Assembly (NCBI RefSeq): GCF_901875305.1
Contig: NZ_CABFLY010000007.1
Span: 1 to 64,000 of the forward strand
Direction of reading: 5' to 3'
Length of the DNA: 64,000 nucleotides
Source: Rothia mucilaginosa
GTDB lineage: Bacteria; Actinomycetota; Actinomycetes; Actinomycetales; Micrococcaceae
The notes beneath the pieces were generated by a model. It was not told the DNA's origin and searched no databases. It saw only the letters and a list, made by a program, of their open reading frames with translations. Made by a program: the position numbers and the translations under genes. Positions 1 through 8,772 of the stretch are shown here, in pieces (position 1 is the first letter of the stretch; each line of letters starts with the position of its first letter).

Positions 1-474
1 ATCGAATCCTACCCCACCCAAATGACCATCCAATACGGCAACGGCGACGAGGATACTTTCTACACCATGGGTAAGCCAGTCAGCAGGGCACGCGGCGAAG
101 AGTCACGCAAGACCGCCACCAGTTATGTGTACAAACGCTCAGGCAACTTCCATGCCTACGCAACGGTGTCATACTCTGGCCGTTTCCGCGTGAACGGCGG
201 CGACTGGCAGGCGTTGGATGTTGTGTTGACGAAGGAAACTGTCGACCCGTTGCTGATCCGTGTCTGGTGGGTTGACGTGGGACGCGTAGCCGGTGACTGC
301 AGCTACGACGACACCAGATGGGGTTGCAAGAACGATCCGACGATGGGCAGGCCGGATAACCCGAACCCGCGCCTTCGCAAGGCCGATATTCGCACTGGTC
401 AGCGTTGGCACCTGAACGATAGCGGCGACGGGGATACAGAGTATTCGTTACACCGCGACTGGCCCGACATGTAA
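1..474 (+). CDS. Conserved hypothetical protein, 3' part only
   Basis: The reading frame is open from the first base of the window to a TAA at 472-474, so the gene starts upstream of the window; an internal ATG at 22 is probably not the start. The visible 157 residues hold a beta-rich stretch (YATVSYSGRFRVNGGDWQ) that resembles the PKD-like segment often seen near the C-terminus of secreted actinobacterial hypothetical proteins. It is followed by a polar, Trp/Asp-rich tail with two cysteines (DCSY and WGCK). No catalytic motif is visible. The signal peptide, if any, would lie outside the window. Function unknown; the PKD comparison is a weak inference. Confidence 0.55.
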   Translation: MESYPTQMTIQYGNGDEDTFYTMGKPVSRARGEESRKTATSYVYKRSGNFHAYATVSYSGRFRVNGGDWQALDVVLTKETVDPLLIRVWWVDVGRVAGDCSYDDTRWGCKNDPTMGRPDNPNPRLRKADIRTGQRWHLNDSGDGDTEYSLHRDWPDM

Positions 475-501
475 ATCAGCCCCGTGGGTCTTAGGTTGAG
501 A

Positions 502-558
502 AGCCACATGTGTTTCGAAAAGCCACTTCTTTGGTGGCTTCTCGAAACACATGTGGCT
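502..558. terminator. Long hairpin, probable terminator
   Basis: Two 25-base arms (502-526 and 534-558) are complementary with one mismatch around a 7-base loop. The inner part (AGCCAC/GTGGCT) is itself a stem. The structure lies 28 bases after the stop codon of the left-edge gene and is followed by a short T run, so it most likely ends that transcript. Confidence 0.7.
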
Positions 559-594
559 TTTCGCCGTTTATATGGGAGGTGTGGGAATTCTTCT

Positions 595-649
595 ATAGGT
601 TAGTGTCTTCACCGTGGGTCTTTAACCCGCATTAAAGTCACTAACCTAT
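595..649. repeat. Inverted repeat between left-edge gene and csoR
   Basis: Perfect 11-base arms ATAGGTTAGTG (595-605) and CACTAACCTAT (639-649) enclose a smaller potential stem (GTGGGT/ACCCGC). The 11-base string CCGTGGGTCTT occurs both here (611-621) and at 482-492, just after the left-edge gene. It could be a second terminator, an operator or a small mobile remnant. The sequence does not decide. Confidence 0.4.
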
Positions 650-701
650 CGACGCCCCCCGCACCCTCACCGCGTAACAACCCGTAACACCCCCTTGTGT
701 A

Positions 702-723
702 ATACCCCCCTAGGGTATATACT
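702..723 (+). promoter_or_regulatory. CsoR-type copper operator overlapping the csoR promoter
   Basis: ATACCCCCCTAGGGTAT (702-718) is a G/C-tract palindrome of the type bound by CsoR repressors (consensus built on TACCCC...GGGGTA). It runs directly into TATACT (718-723), a good -10 hexamer six bases before the csoR ATG at 730. The operator therefore covers the spacer and -10 region, so apo-CsoR bound here should block its own transcription and Cu(I) should release it. That regulatory logic is known for the family; binding at this site is inferred. Confidence 0.75.
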
Positions 724-729
724 GGAGTC

Positions 730-1155
730 ATGGAAACCACTAGCAACCAGTGCTGCCACAGCACATCCGCCCAGGTCAGCAGCGCATCCGGCGCCCCCAC
801 TGAGGAGCCCACCAAGGCGCACACCGGCGCATGCTGTAGCGGCGAGGCACCCGAAACCCAGTACGGTTACGCCTCCAACAAAGAGGCACACCTCAAGCGT
901 CTGCGCCGCATCGAAGGGCAGGTCCGCGGCATCGCCCGCATGGTCGACGAAGATAAATACTGCATCGACATCCTCACCCAGGTTGCCGCGGTCTCCAAGG
1001 CGCTCCACGCCGTCTCCCTGAACCTGCTCGAAGAGCACATCGGCCACTGCGTGACCGGCGCCGCCGTCGAATCCGAACGTACCGGCGACCCGACCATCGC
1101 AGAAGCCAAGGTCAAAGAGGCAACCGCCGCAATCTCCCGCCTCATGCGTAGCTAA
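730..1155 (+). CDS. csoR: CsoR-family copper-sensing transcriptional repressor
   Basis: A 141-residue member of the DUF156/CsoR family of all-helical metal-sensing repressors. The core begins near residue 52 (KRLRRIEGQVRGIARM). It carries the Cu(I)-binding Cys-His-Cys set: Cys78 (KYCIDIL), His103 and Cys107 (EEHIGHC). The first 50 residues are an unusual extension with two cysteine pairs (CCH at 8-10, CC at 35-36), which could carry extra metal. The -10 hexamer six bases before the ATG suggests a leaderless start; the GGAG in that gap is too close to be a good ribosome site. copZ and copA lie downstream on the same strand, which supports a copper role over nickel or formaldehyde sensing. Confidence 0.92.
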   Translation: METTSNQCCHSTSAQVSSASGAPTEEPTKAHTGACCSGEAPETQYGYASNKEAHLKRLRRIEGQVRGIARMVDEDKYCIDILTQVAAVSKALHAVSLNLLEEHIGHCVTGAAVESERTGDPTIAEAKVKEATAAISRLMRS

Positions 1156-1218
1156 ACGCCTCGCACCTAAACACCGGGCGGACCCAATTTTTCAACCCAC
1201 TACCGAAAGGAAATCATC

Positions 1219-1434
1219 ATGAGCACCACCACCGTTAAGGCAACCGGCCTGACCTGCAACCACTGCGCTATGAGCGTCAGCGAAGAAGTCAGCGAAGTTC
1301 CCGGCGTGACCGGCGTGACCGTGGACGTCGTCAAGGGCGGCGTCTCCACCGTGACCATTGAGCACGAGGGCACCCTCAACACTCAGGCTGTCGCAGACGC
1401 TATTGTGGAGGCTGGCTACACCCCCGCCGTCTAG
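1219..1434 (+). CDS. copZ: CopZ-like copper chaperone (HMA domain)
   Basis: A 71-residue single heavy-metal-associated domain. The metal site LTCNHC puts cysteines at 13 and 16 in the loop after the first strand, in the usual place for Atx1/CopZ chaperones, which carry Cu(I) in the cytosol to the CopA ATPase and to CsoR. GAAAGGAA about 8 bases before the ATG is a good ribosome binding site. It lies 63 bp after csoR with no terminator between them, so the two are probably co-transcribed under the csoR operator. Confidence 0.92.
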   Translation: MSTTTVKATGLTCNHCAMSVSEEVSEVPGVTGVTVDVVKGGVSTVTIEHEGTLNTQAVADAIVEAGYTPAV

Positions 1435-1463
1435 CGCGGCAGCCGACTCGATTAGGAGTCATC

Positions 1464-1850
1464 ATGGCTTACCCTCCGCAATACATTGCGATGGTTGTCG
1501 GCGCGGTCCGCACCCTTGTCGGCGCCGAAAATATGCACCTGCGCGACGCGATTACCCGCGTGGCCAGGCAGATGAATCTGGATGCGGCGCTGGTCGATTC
1601 GTGGGTGAAGCAGAGCCCCGAATATACGGCGCGTGAGGATGCGCCCGGCGCCGCGCGACGTAGCGGCACGAGCGCGAATAAGCGTTCTGCCGAGCACGAG
1701 CAGGGCTTGAAGGCGCGTGAGAAGGCGAACACTTCGCCGTTCCCGCGGACTGCCGTGAAGCGTGCGTACGGTGTGTCTGATCGTGGCGCGAAGGTAACCG
1801 GTATTCGCCCGCACACGAGCAGGCCGGATGGGCTGCCAGGCGACCACTGA
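1464..1850 (+). CDS. Hypothetical protein in the copper block
   Basis: 128 residues, not recognised. Residues 1-55 look helical (a hydrophobic start, then LRDAITRVARQMNLD). The rest is basic and low in hydrophobics, rich in Arg, Lys, Ala and Ser, and probably disordered. There are no cysteines, so it is unlikely to bind copper through thiols. AGGAG nine bases before the ATG and a 29-bp gap after copZ suggest it is the third gene of the csoR-copZ transcript. The opposite strand is also open here, but only this frame has a ribosome site and an operon context. Confidence 0.6.
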   Translation: MAYPPQYIAMVVGAVRTLVGAENMHLRDAITRVARQMNLDAALVDSWVKQSPEYTAREDAPGAARRSGTSANKRSAEHEQGLKAREKANTSPFPRTAVKRAYGVSDRGAKVTGIRPHTSRPDGLPGDH

Positions 1851-1934
1851 GCCGCCACATTCACAGCCTCACGGTTTTACCCACGGCTTTCACTCCCGCG
1901 ACACCCTCAGTACTGCGCCCTAAACACTGCACCA

Positions 1935-1993
1935 TACACCGTCCGGGGCGGGGTCCTTCGGGGCCCCTCCCCTGGCTTGGTGTACCTTTTTTC
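1935..1993 (+). terminator. Intrinsic terminator with UUCG tetraloop
   Basis: A strong stem (1945-1956 with 1961-1972, one mismatch and one G-U) closed by a TTCG tetraloop. It is extended outward by TACACC/GGTGTA (1935-1940 and 1979-1984) and followed by a T6 run. It should end the csoR-copZ transcript before copA, so copA probably needs its own promoter or read-through. Confidence 0.75.
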
Positions 1994-2028
1994 TACCCCC
2001 CCCCGTTTTTGAGTTTTAAGGAAGTATT

Positions 2029-4536
2029 GTGTCTTCTACACAGCCTTCACCAACCACCCGTGAGCCTTCATCACAGAGTGAGCGCTCTCTTTTTAATACC
2101 GCCGGAACGACCGTAAAATCAACGGAGTCCACCCGAATCATCCACGTGGATATCCAGGGTATGACCTGTGCATCCTGTGTGGGTCGTGTGGAGCGTAAGC
2201 TCCGCAAAATCCCCGGTGTTGACCCGGCGGTGAACCTGCCGCTGGAGTCGGCGCGCGTCATCGTGCCCGAGGGTGTGAGCGACGAGCAGATTGTTGAGGC
2301 CATCAACAGTACCGGCTACACGGCGCACCTCAGGAACGGGTCGCACGCGGGCGCTGGAACGAACGCGAGCGCATCCAGCAGCGGCCACCATCACAGCACC
2401 CCGAGCATGAATGACGGCTTCACTAAACGCATTATTTATGCGGCGATTTTGGGTGTGCCGGTTCTCTTGATTTCGATGTTCCCGTCGCTCCAGTTCCCGA
2501 ATTGGGGTTGGGTTGTGGCGGTTCTAACGGCGCCGGTTGCGTTTTGGTGTGCCGCGCCGTTCCACCGTGCGGCGCTGATTAATGCGCGTCATGGCTCGTC
2601 CACGATGGATACGCTGGTGTCTCTCGGCGTGTTGTTGGCGTATTTCTATTCGCTGGCGCAGCTGCTCATGAACCCGGCGTTGACGGCGCATGTGCATCAT
2701 ACGGACGGTAGTTTCTGGTCGATATTTACCGGCAACCATGCGTCGCTGTATTTTGATACGGCGTCCACGGTGACGCTGTTCTTGCTGATTGGTCGCGCGA
2801 TTGAGCACCGCACCCGCCACCGTTCTTCGGAGGCGCTGCGCACCCTGCTGAGCATGGGCGCGAAGGAGGCGACTCTGCTGCGCACCGATAAGCAGGGCGT
2901 GACGAAGCAGGTGCAGGTTCCGGTGGAGGACCTCATGCCGGATGACCTGTTCCTGGTGCGCCCGGGCGAGAAGATCGCCACGGACGGCGTGGTGGTTGAG
3001 GGTTCGTCGGCGGTGGATGCGTCCCTGTTGACGGGTGAGTCTGTGCCGGTAGAGGTGCATCCGGGCGATACGGTCACGGGTGCCACGGTCAATACGTCTG
3101 GTTCGTTGACGGTGCGGGCCACCCGCGTGGGCGCTGAGACGACCCTGGCGAAGATGGGTGAGCTGGTGGCGAGCGCGCAGGAGACAAAGGCTCCTATTGC
3201 CCGCCTGGCGGACCGTGTTTCTGCGGTGTTTGTGCCGGTGGTTTTGACGATTTCGGCGCTGACCCTGGTCGGTTGGTGGCTGGTGTCTGGTGACGGTGCG
3301 ACGGCGGTGGCAGTGGCGGTGGCAGTGCTGGTGGTGGCGTGCCCGTGCGCCCTGGGCCTGGCGACCCCGACGGCACTGCTGGCGGGTACGGGTCGCGGCT
3401 GGCAGTTGGGCATTTTGATTCGTAATGCGCAGGTGTTGGAGGCGACGAGCACGGTTGATCGCGTGGTGCTGGATAAGACCGGTACGGTGACGACTGGTGA
3501 GATGTCTGTAGCTTTCTACGGCACCTTTGGTGACTATGAGTCGGCGGGTGAATTGTCCGGTATTTCGCCGGATTCCGCTGGTTCCAAGAACGAGCGTTCC
3601 CTGTCTGTTCTGCGTGATGCCGCCGCCGTGGAGGCGCTGAGTGAGCACCCGATTGCTCGCGCGATTGCCGGTTTTGCCCGTGAGCAGGGCGTGCTGGCGG
3701 AGGGCGCTTCGGCACCGAGTGTGAGCGGCTTTGAGGGTGTTCCCGGAGGCGTGCGCGGCGTGCTGAGCAGCGCGGGTGGAGATGCCGAAAGCGGCTCCTC
3801 CCAGCTGGTTCTGGTGGGTACCCCCCAGTACCTGCAGGCAGCCGGTGCACAGCTGAGCGAGGGCCAGTTGGCCCTGCTGGACCAGGCTCGCCGGGCGGGT
3901 CTGACGACGGTGGTTGTCGCCCGTGGCAAGGCACCGAACAATGAGGCCGCAGAAGATGCTCCCGCCCCGCAGCCGATCGGCATGATTTCGGTTGCCGACA
4001 CCCCCAAGCCGGAGGCCGCCGAGACCATGGCACAGTTGCGCGAGCTCGGCCTGGAGCCCATCCTGCTCACCGGTGACGCCCCGCAGGTTGCGCAGGCGGT
4101 CGCCTCGCAGGTCGGCATTTCGGCAGATAACGTGTACGCCGGCGTGACCCCCGAGGGTAAGTCGCAGGTGGTGCGCCAGTTGCAGGAGGCCGGTCACCGC
4201 GTGGCGATGGTCGGCGACGGCGTGAATGACGCCCCGGCGCTGGCTCTTGCGGAGCTGGGCATTGCGATGGGTTCGGGCACGGACGTTGCCGCGGAGGCTG
4301 CCGATATTGTGCTGACCCGTTCGGATGTTGCTTCGGTGGTGACGGCACTGCGCCTCTCCCGCGCTACGCTGCGCACCATTAAGTCGAACCTGTTCTGGGC
4401 GTTCGCCTACAATTCGGCGGCTATTCCGGTCGCCGTGGCGGGCCTGCTGAACCCGATGATTGCGGGTGCGGCAATGGCGTTTAGTTCGGTGTTTGTGGTG
4501 CTGAACTCCCTGCGTCTGACGGCGTTTAGGAAGTAG
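2029..4536 (+). CDS. copA: Copper-exporting P1B-type ATPase CopA
   Basis: An 835-residue ATP-driven Cu(I) exporter of the inner membrane. In order it has an N-terminal HMA domain with GMTCASC (Cys47, Cys50), a His cluster (HHH, 120-122) and the first membrane helices from about 134. It then has an actuator domain (TGES), the transmembrane copper site CPC (438-440), the phosphorylation motif DKTGT (Asp482), and the hinge motif GDGVND (729-734) before the last two helices. Length is typical of the family. The start is GTG at 2029, preceded by AAGGAAG at a proper distance. It follows csoR-copZ, but a terminator and a C9 tract (1996-2004) intervene, so its regulation is not settled by the sequence. 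Only one metal-binding domain is present. Confidence 0.95.
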   Translation: MSSTQPSPTTREPSSQSERSLFNTAGTTVKSTESTRIIHVDIQGMTCASCVGRVERKLRKIPGVDPAVNLPLESARVIVPEGVSDEQIVEAINSTGYTAHLRNGSHAGAGTNASASSSGHHHSTPSMNDGFTKRIIYAAILGVPVLLISMFPSLQFPNWGWVVAVLTAPVAFWCAAPFHRAALINARHGSSTMDTLVSLGVLLAYFYSLAQLLMNPALTAHVHHTDGSFWSIFTGNHASLYFDTASTVTLFLLIGRAIEHRTRHRSSEALRTLLSMGAKEATLLRTDKQGVTKQVQVPVEDLMPDDLFLVRPGEKIATDGVVVEGSSAVDASLLTGESVPVEVHPGDTVTGATVNTSGSLTVRATRVGAETTLAKMGELVASAQETKAPIARLADRVSAVFVPVVLTISALTLVGWWLVSGDGATAVAVAVAVLVVACPCALGLATPTALLAGTGRGWQLGILIRNAQVLEATSTVDRVVLDKTGTVTTGEMSVAFYGTFGDYESAGELSGISPDSAGSKNERSLSVLRDAAAVEALSEHPIARAIAGFAREQGVLAEGASAPSVSGFEGVPGGVRGVLSSAGGDAESGSSQLVLVGTPQYLQAAGAQLSEGQLALLDQARRAGLTTVVVARGKAPNNEAAEDAPAPQPIGMISVADTPKPEAAETMAQLRELGLEPILLTGDAPQVAQAVASQVGISADNVYAGVTPEGKSQVVRQLQEAGHRVAMVGDGVNDAPALALAELGIAMGSGTDVAAEAADIVLTRSDVASVVTALRLSRATLRTIKSNLFWAFAYNSAAIPVAVAGLLNPMIAGAAMAFSSVFVVLNSLRLTAFRK

Positions 4537-4634
4537 CGAAATATGGCGAGAAATTGCCCGAGCGTTAGCTCCTCAAAAGCCTAAACGAAAAATTCAAAAG
4601 CATATCTCGCCGCGCATTTCGCACGGTAAAAGAT

Positions 4635-4678
4635 ATAAAGAAATGCACCGCCCGTGTAAAGGCGGTGCATTTCTTTAT
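4635..4678. terminator. Bidirectional terminator between copA and the nitroreductase gene
   Basis: A perfect 18-base stem (4635-4652 and 4661-4678) with an 8-base loop. Each arm is AT-rich at its base, so it has U-rich tails in both directions and can serve both convergent genes. Confidence 0.85.
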
Positions 4679-4812
4679 CTTCAGTTTTCACGGGTGGCGG
4701 CTAGAACGTCTAACTTGAACACCTAGCTTGAGCATCCAGCACAAACATCTAGCGCAAACGCCCCACCCGATAGCCCGAGTCCGAAAGCCCGAGCTAACAG
4801 CCCGGCAGAACC

Positions 4813-5469
4813 TTAGGCCCAGGTGACCAGGTCCTCGATGGGGCGGCGGCTCTTCGGCGCGATCTCGCGGGCGCGATAACCGAAGGTCACAGCCACGGAC
4901 ACGCCGAACTCCTCCGGGTCGAACAAGCCAGCAGAAGCCAGCAACTCGTTCACTGCCTCGTAGTGCATACCCTCGATGGGGCAGGAATCAATGCCGAGCA
5001 TTGCGGCGCCGGTCATCATGTTGCCCAGGGCAATGTAGGTCTGCTTGGAGGCCCAGTCGAAGAGCGCACGGTCGCTTTCTAGAACCTTTATGTAGTTCTT
5101 CTGGAAGTCGCTGTAGCGTTCGAGTGCAGCCTGCATCTGCTCTTCGGTGAGGCCGCGACCCTCGAGGGTGCGGCGCATCCACGGGGTGTCGTAGCGCAGA
5201 CCCTTCTTCGCCAGCAGTACGACCAGGTGGCTTGCGGCGTCGAGCCGATCTGCCATGCCCCAGGCGATCGGCTTGAGCTTTTCGCGCAGTTCGGGGTTCT
5301 GGATGACCAGGAACTTCCACGGCTCAGTGCCAACGGAGCTGGGCGACAGGCGCGCAAATTCGAGGATTGCGGCGAAGTCTTCATCGCTGACGCGGCGGTC
5401 GGGGTCGTAGGCGCGGGTTGCGCGGCGGCGGGCAAAAATTTCGAGAGCTTCTTCGCGGGTTACAGTCAC
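4813..5469 (-). CDS. Nitroreductase-family NAD(P)H oxidoreductase
   Basis: 218 residues, the normal size for FMN-dependent nitroreductases of the NfsB type. The N-terminal FMN-phosphate motif RRATRAYD (residues 14-21) and the PSSVGTEPWKFLVI stretch (about 42-55) are typical. The C-terminal region (FGVSVAVTFGYRA...PKSRRPIEDLV) carries the second FMN contact. Such enzymes reduce nitroaromatics, quinones or flavins in the cytosol; the true substrate cannot be read from sequence. The start is GTG at 5469 with AAAGGA seven bases upstream. It is the last of three minus-strand genes (S4 protein, MATE exporter, this one), with a 137-bp gap before it. Confidence 0.88.
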   Translation of the reverse strand: MTVTREEALEIFARRRATRAYDPDRRVSDEDFAAILEFARLSPSSVGTEPWKFLVIQNPELREKLKPIAWGMADRLDAASHLVVLLAKKGLRYDTPWMRRTLEGRGLTEEQMQAALERYSDFQKNYIKVLESDRALFDWASKQTYIALGNMMTGAAMLGIDSCPIEGMHYEAVNELLASAGLFDPEEFGVSVAVTFGYRAREIAPKSRRPIEDLVTWA

Positions 5470-5606
5470 GGTTTCATCCTTTACACGAGGGTTTCAGTAC
5501 CCCGTCATGTTATACCCGCGGCGGGTGCTGGCGGTACGAAATGTGGCGAGTTACGCCCGCAGGAAATACTCCGCAGAAAATATGCGCGAGCGCCGGTACC
5601 TACCCC

Positions 5607-7061
5607 CTACTCGACACCGGCTTTCATCCACACGTCTGAAGCAGCGCGGCGACCGAAAATGACCGCGCGGATTCCCTGGAAGTACAGAATATACGCCGCC
5701 CACAAGCCGCAATACCCGGCGAGCGCATCCATGGCACCGGCGCCGACAGCCCAGTGCAGGCCGAGCATGACCGGCACGTACATCACCAGCATGATGAAGC
5801 AGCCAATCGCCAGGTATTTCACGTCCTGCGCACCCATGAGGATGCCGTCCAGGGTGAACACGTACGCGGCGATGGGCTGGCCGAGCGCGATGATGACGGT
5901 AGCGATGGTGAAGAGGAACGCCACCTGCGCGTCCTGCGTGAAAATCCAGGAGCCGAAGAAGCCGATGAGCGGGCAGATCAGGCCGGTAATAACGCCGTAG
6001 ATGAGGCTCATGCGCAGCAGCCGGTTTTTCAGCTGGCGCACCTTCACGCGCTCAGATTCTACGTTCAGGTTACGTTCGCCGAGTTCCTTGCCGAGTAGCG
6101 CCTGGGCGGCGATGGCGAGGGAGTCCAGGGCGTAGAGGAAGAGGTTAAACACGCCCATGCCGAGCTGGTAGGCGGCGGTGTGTTCGGTGCCGAATCGTGC
6201 CACGACGAACACGGTCAGCAGGGAGGCGATGCGCATGGACAGGGTGCGCAGCATGAGCCAGGAGCCGAGCGACAGCACCGAACGCATGCCGGTCGTGTCG
6301 GGTGCCCAGGGGACGGCGTATTCGCGGGTGCCGCGCATCATGACCGCCCCGAGCGCAGCCGCCATGCCCCACTGGGTGAGGGAGGTGCCGGTCGCCGAAC
6401 CGGCAACGCCCCAGCCGACCGGGTAGATGAGCAGCCAGTTCAGCACAATGTTTACAAGCGTGCCGACCGTGGCGACTTTGAGCGGGGTGACGGTGTCTTG
6501 CAGTCCACGGAGCGTGCCGACCTGCGCGAGGATAATCATCATCGGCGGAATACCCCAGAGTGAGTGGTGCAGGTAGTCGAGGGCGTAGCTCATGGTTTCG
6601 TCGGTCGCGCCGAGGCCGCGCAGCAGCGGGTCCGCGAAGGCGTATCCGGCGATCATGAGGAGCATGCCGAGGCCGAAGGCGACCCACACGCCGTCCACAC
6701 CGATCTGCCAGGCGCGGCGCAGGTTCTTCTCACCGAAGGCGCGCGCCACGGCGGGCGTGACGGAGTAGGCGAGGAAGTTCATGAGGCCCACGACCGTGGT
6801 GACGAGCGTGGCGGCGATGCTCATGCCGGCGAGTTCTGCCTTGCCGAGTTGGCCGATGAGGGCGGAGTCGGTGAGCACGAAGATGGGTTCGGCGATGAGC
6901 GCGCCGAAGGCGGGTACGGCGAGTACGAGGATGCGCCGGTTCAGCGAAGGCTCGGCGGCGTTGGCGCCAGCATTGGCGCTGGGGCTCGCGGCGGTATTCT
7001 TCGCGGGCACGGCAGGTGCAGTATCGCCGGGTTCGGTATTCGGGGGCTTCTGTGTGCTCAT
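5607..7061 (-). CDS. MATE-family efflux transporter (DinF-like)
   Basis: 484 residues with about twelve hydrophobic segments after a polar, Ala-rich N-terminal tail of about 38 residues. The order of segments and motifs such as EPIFVLTDSALIGQLG (near residue 60) match the DinF branch of MATE exporters, which expel cationic compounds in exchange for H+ or Na+. The start ATG at 7061 abuts AGAAGG, too close for a normal ribosome site, while TAGCCT lies six bases upstream, so a leaderless start is possible. It lies 75 bp after the S4-domain gene on the same strand. Confidence 0.88.
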   Translation of the reverse strand: MSTQKPPNTEPGDTAPAVPAKNTAASPSANAGANAAEPSLNRRILVLAVPAFGALIAEPIFVLTDSALIGQLGKAELAGMSIAATLVTTVVGLMNFLAYSVTPAVARAFGEKNLRRAWQIGVDGVWVAFGLGMLLMIAGYAFADPLLRGLGATDETMSYALDYLHHSLWGIPPMMIILAQVGTLRGLQDTVTPLKVATVGTLVNIVLNWLLIYPVGWGVAGSATGTSLTQWGMAAALGAVMMRGTREYAVPWAPDTTGMRSVLSLGSWLMLRTLSMRIASLLTVFVVARFGTEHTAAYQLGMGVFNLFLYALDSLAIAAQALLGKELGERNLNVESERVKVRQLKNRLLRMSLIYGVITGLICPLIGFFGSWIFTQDAQVAFLFTIATVIIALGQPIAAYVFTLDGILMGAQDVKYLAIGCFIMLVMYVPVMLGLHWAVGAGAMDALAGYCGLWAAYILYFQGIRAVIFGRRAASDVWMKAGVE

Positions 7062-7136
7062 CCTTCTAGGCTACTCCCCGCCGCCGCGGCGGGTTCCTGC
7101 ACGCGGGGCGGGGTGCACTCTGCGAGATAAGCGCAA

Positions 7137-7529
7137 TCAGACGCCTCGGCCGCGCAGTTCGTCGAGGGCGCGGCGTTCCTTCTTGGTGGGGCGGCCGCTA
7201 CCTCGTTCGCGTTTAGCGACCGGCGGCATGGAGAGGTAGGCGGGGCGCGGGCCGGAGAGGTCCTCGTAGCAGGTGACGGCGATGGGTGCGCCTACGCGTT
7301 TGACAAGGAGTTTTTCGACTTTGAAGACGCGTTCCCAGCCGGGGTAGCGCACGCGCACCACGTCGCCTTTTTTGAGTTTTTGGGAGGGTTTGGCGGGGGC
7401 GTCGTTGACGCACACGTGGCCGCCTTTGCATTCATCGGCGGCGAGGGAGCGGGTTTTAAAGATGCGCACCGACCAGAGCCAGAGGTCGAGCCTGGCGCTG
7501 GTTAGTGCGTTGGTGTCTTCTGCGGTCAT
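7137..7529 (-). CDS. S4-domain RNA-binding protein (Hsp15-like)
   Basis: 130 residues. Residues 11-60 form an S4 RNA-binding fold (RLDLWLWSVRIFKTRSLA, then GGHVCVNDAPAKPSQKLKKGD). The C-terminus is basic (GSGRPTKKERRALDEL), as in the Hsp15/RlbA family, whose E. coli member recycles stalled 50S subunits. The start ATG at 7529 has no Shine-Dalgarno; CACAAT lies six bases upstream, consistent with a leaderless mRNA. It heads a minus-strand run followed by the MATE gene. Confidence 0.85.
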   Translation of the reverse strand: MTAEDTNALTSARLDLWLWSVRIFKTRSLAADECKGGHVCVNDAPAKPSQKLKKGDVVRVRYPGWERVFKVEKLLVKRVGAPIAVTCYEDLSGPRPAYLSMPPVAKRERGSGRPTKKERRALDELRGRGV

Positions 7530-7740
7530 GTGTTCATTGTGGCGCGAGGCGGGCGGGGCACCAAATCAGGTGTGCCCGCCCGTCCTTCGCAATTTCGCCG
7601 CAATCTCACCGGGTAAATCCGCAACCGGCACCGGACCGCCATACGGCAGAAAATTTTCTGCTGCACGCACCTCCCTTTTGAGCGCAAACCCATATCCACT
7701 AGGGGTATTGTTAAGTCACCTTCTCAAGAAGTGTTCTCAA

Positions 7741-7801
7741 GACCACCTAGTTTGCGTGGTCTACGGGGGGGGTTGTGGCCGCGACGCCACGGGCTCCCCG
7801 T
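7741..7801 (+). promoter_or_regulatory. Hairpin-rich region before the lipoprotein gene
   Basis: Two stems lie immediately before the lipoprotein gene at 7821: GACCAC/GTGGTC (7741-7746, 7756-7761), then a G8 tract whose start pairs with CCCCGT (7763-7768, 7796-7801) around an inner GTGG/CCAC stem. The remaining upstream sequence back to 7530 shows no gene. These may be a structured 5' leader; no known riboswitch class was recognised. Confidence 0.35.
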
Positions 7802-7820
7802 AACAGATTGGAGACACACC

Positions 7821-8648
7821 ATGTCAGCTTTGAAAAAGCTCCTGGCGGCTGCCCTCATCAGCACTGTGCTGTCCTCTTGCTCTTTCGGCCCTTCTCTAGA
7901 GAAGGATGAAAGCGCCCGCGCAATCTTCGACGTAGAGAATGACAAGGTGATCCTACCCCTGGACGCTTACAACACCGACGGCAAGGACGAATACTTCACC
8001 AAGGCCCTTGAGCTCGCCCGTAAAAAGTGCTTTGCCGAACACGGGCAGCACTACAAGATGTTCGTCCGCACCGAGGGATCCGGCAGGAACCTCGGCAGGA
8101 CCTACGGAATCTGGAACGTTGAGTACGCCCAAAAATACGGCCTCCACAAGAGCGACGAATCGAATACGCTGGATCTGTCCTCCCCTGCGCCCTCATCCGA
8201 CCCTGGGAAGGATGTCAGCACCGAATGTTATCAGCGCGCCAGCGATGAGATGAAGCAAATTGGAGAGATCCCATTCGGCTCCGCCACGTATAGGCGTTTG
8301 GAAACCGATGCTCGAAACGCCGCAGGGGATCGACAGCTCAAAAAATCCCTCGACGACGAGTGGAAGCGATGCGTCAAAGACAAGGGCCTCACTCCCAATA
8401 GTGAGATGACCGTCAAGGAAGAAAAGAATATTCCTCGTAGCACCACCCCCTCAGAAGAGGAAATTCGAATCGCCACCATCGAGGCGCAGTGCAATCAGGA
8501 TGTAGGCCGTTCGCAGAAGCTCTACGACCTGGAGGCGCAGTACCAGAAGCCGCTCGTCGCCAAGAACCAGGCTGCCCTGGAGAATGAGCTCAAAGAATTC
8601 AAACGCCGGGACGAGCAGTTTAAGCAGTACGTTCTCGACAACCAGTAA
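7821..8648 (+). CDS. Lipoprotein, member of a four-gene paralogous family
   Basis: 275 residues starting at ATG 7821, preceded by a GGAG-type site. A lipoprotein signal with the lipobox LSSC puts the lipidated cysteine near residue 20, so the protein is probably anchored on the outer face of the membrane. It shares with the three lipoproteins at 22.8-25.4 kb an LPLDxY motif near 45, YGIWNVEYAQKYG near 95, a KGLTP segment and a C-terminal helical tail beginning EIRIATIEAQCNQ. Four cysteines (KKCF, TECY, KRCV, AQCN) are conserved in all four proteins. It is the most divergent of them and lies 14 kb away. The function is unknown; no enzymatic motif is visible. Confidence 0.8.
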   Translation: MSALKKLLAAALISTVLSSCSFGPSLEKDESARAIFDVENDKVILPLDAYNTDGKDEYFTKALELARKKCFAEHGQHYKMFVRTEGSGRNLGRTYGIWNVEYAQKYGLHKSDESNTLDLSSPAPSSDPGKDVSTECYQRASDEMKQIGEIPFGSATYRRLETDARNAAGDRQLKKSLDDEWKRCVKDKGLTPNSEMTVKEEKNIPRSTTPSEEEIRIATIEAQCNQDVGRSQKLYDLEAQYQKPLVAKNQAALENELKEFKRRDEQFKQYVLDNQ

Positions 8649-8686
8649 CAGCGAATAGCAGTCGGTAATAGTCGGTATGCCGAAAG

Positions 8687-8723
8687 GGGTGTGTGCCGTG
8701 TTCACTGAACACGGCACACACCC
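8687..8723. terminator. Near-perfect palindromic terminator
   Basis: 18-base arms (8687-8704 and 8706-8723) around a single central base, followed by TTCTTA. It lies between the convergent lipoprotein and membrane-protein genes and could serve both. Confidence 0.75.
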
Positions 8724-8772
8724 TTCTTACGTTGCACCGGCTACGTTGCAGCGGCAACCTAACCCGCGGCGC

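Noticed and set aside
2524-4197. A 557-codon open frame on the minus strand opposite copA
   Set aside because: It is Arg/His-rich with no domain, mirrors the codon structure of copA and lacks a ribosome site; a shadow of a GC-rich gene.
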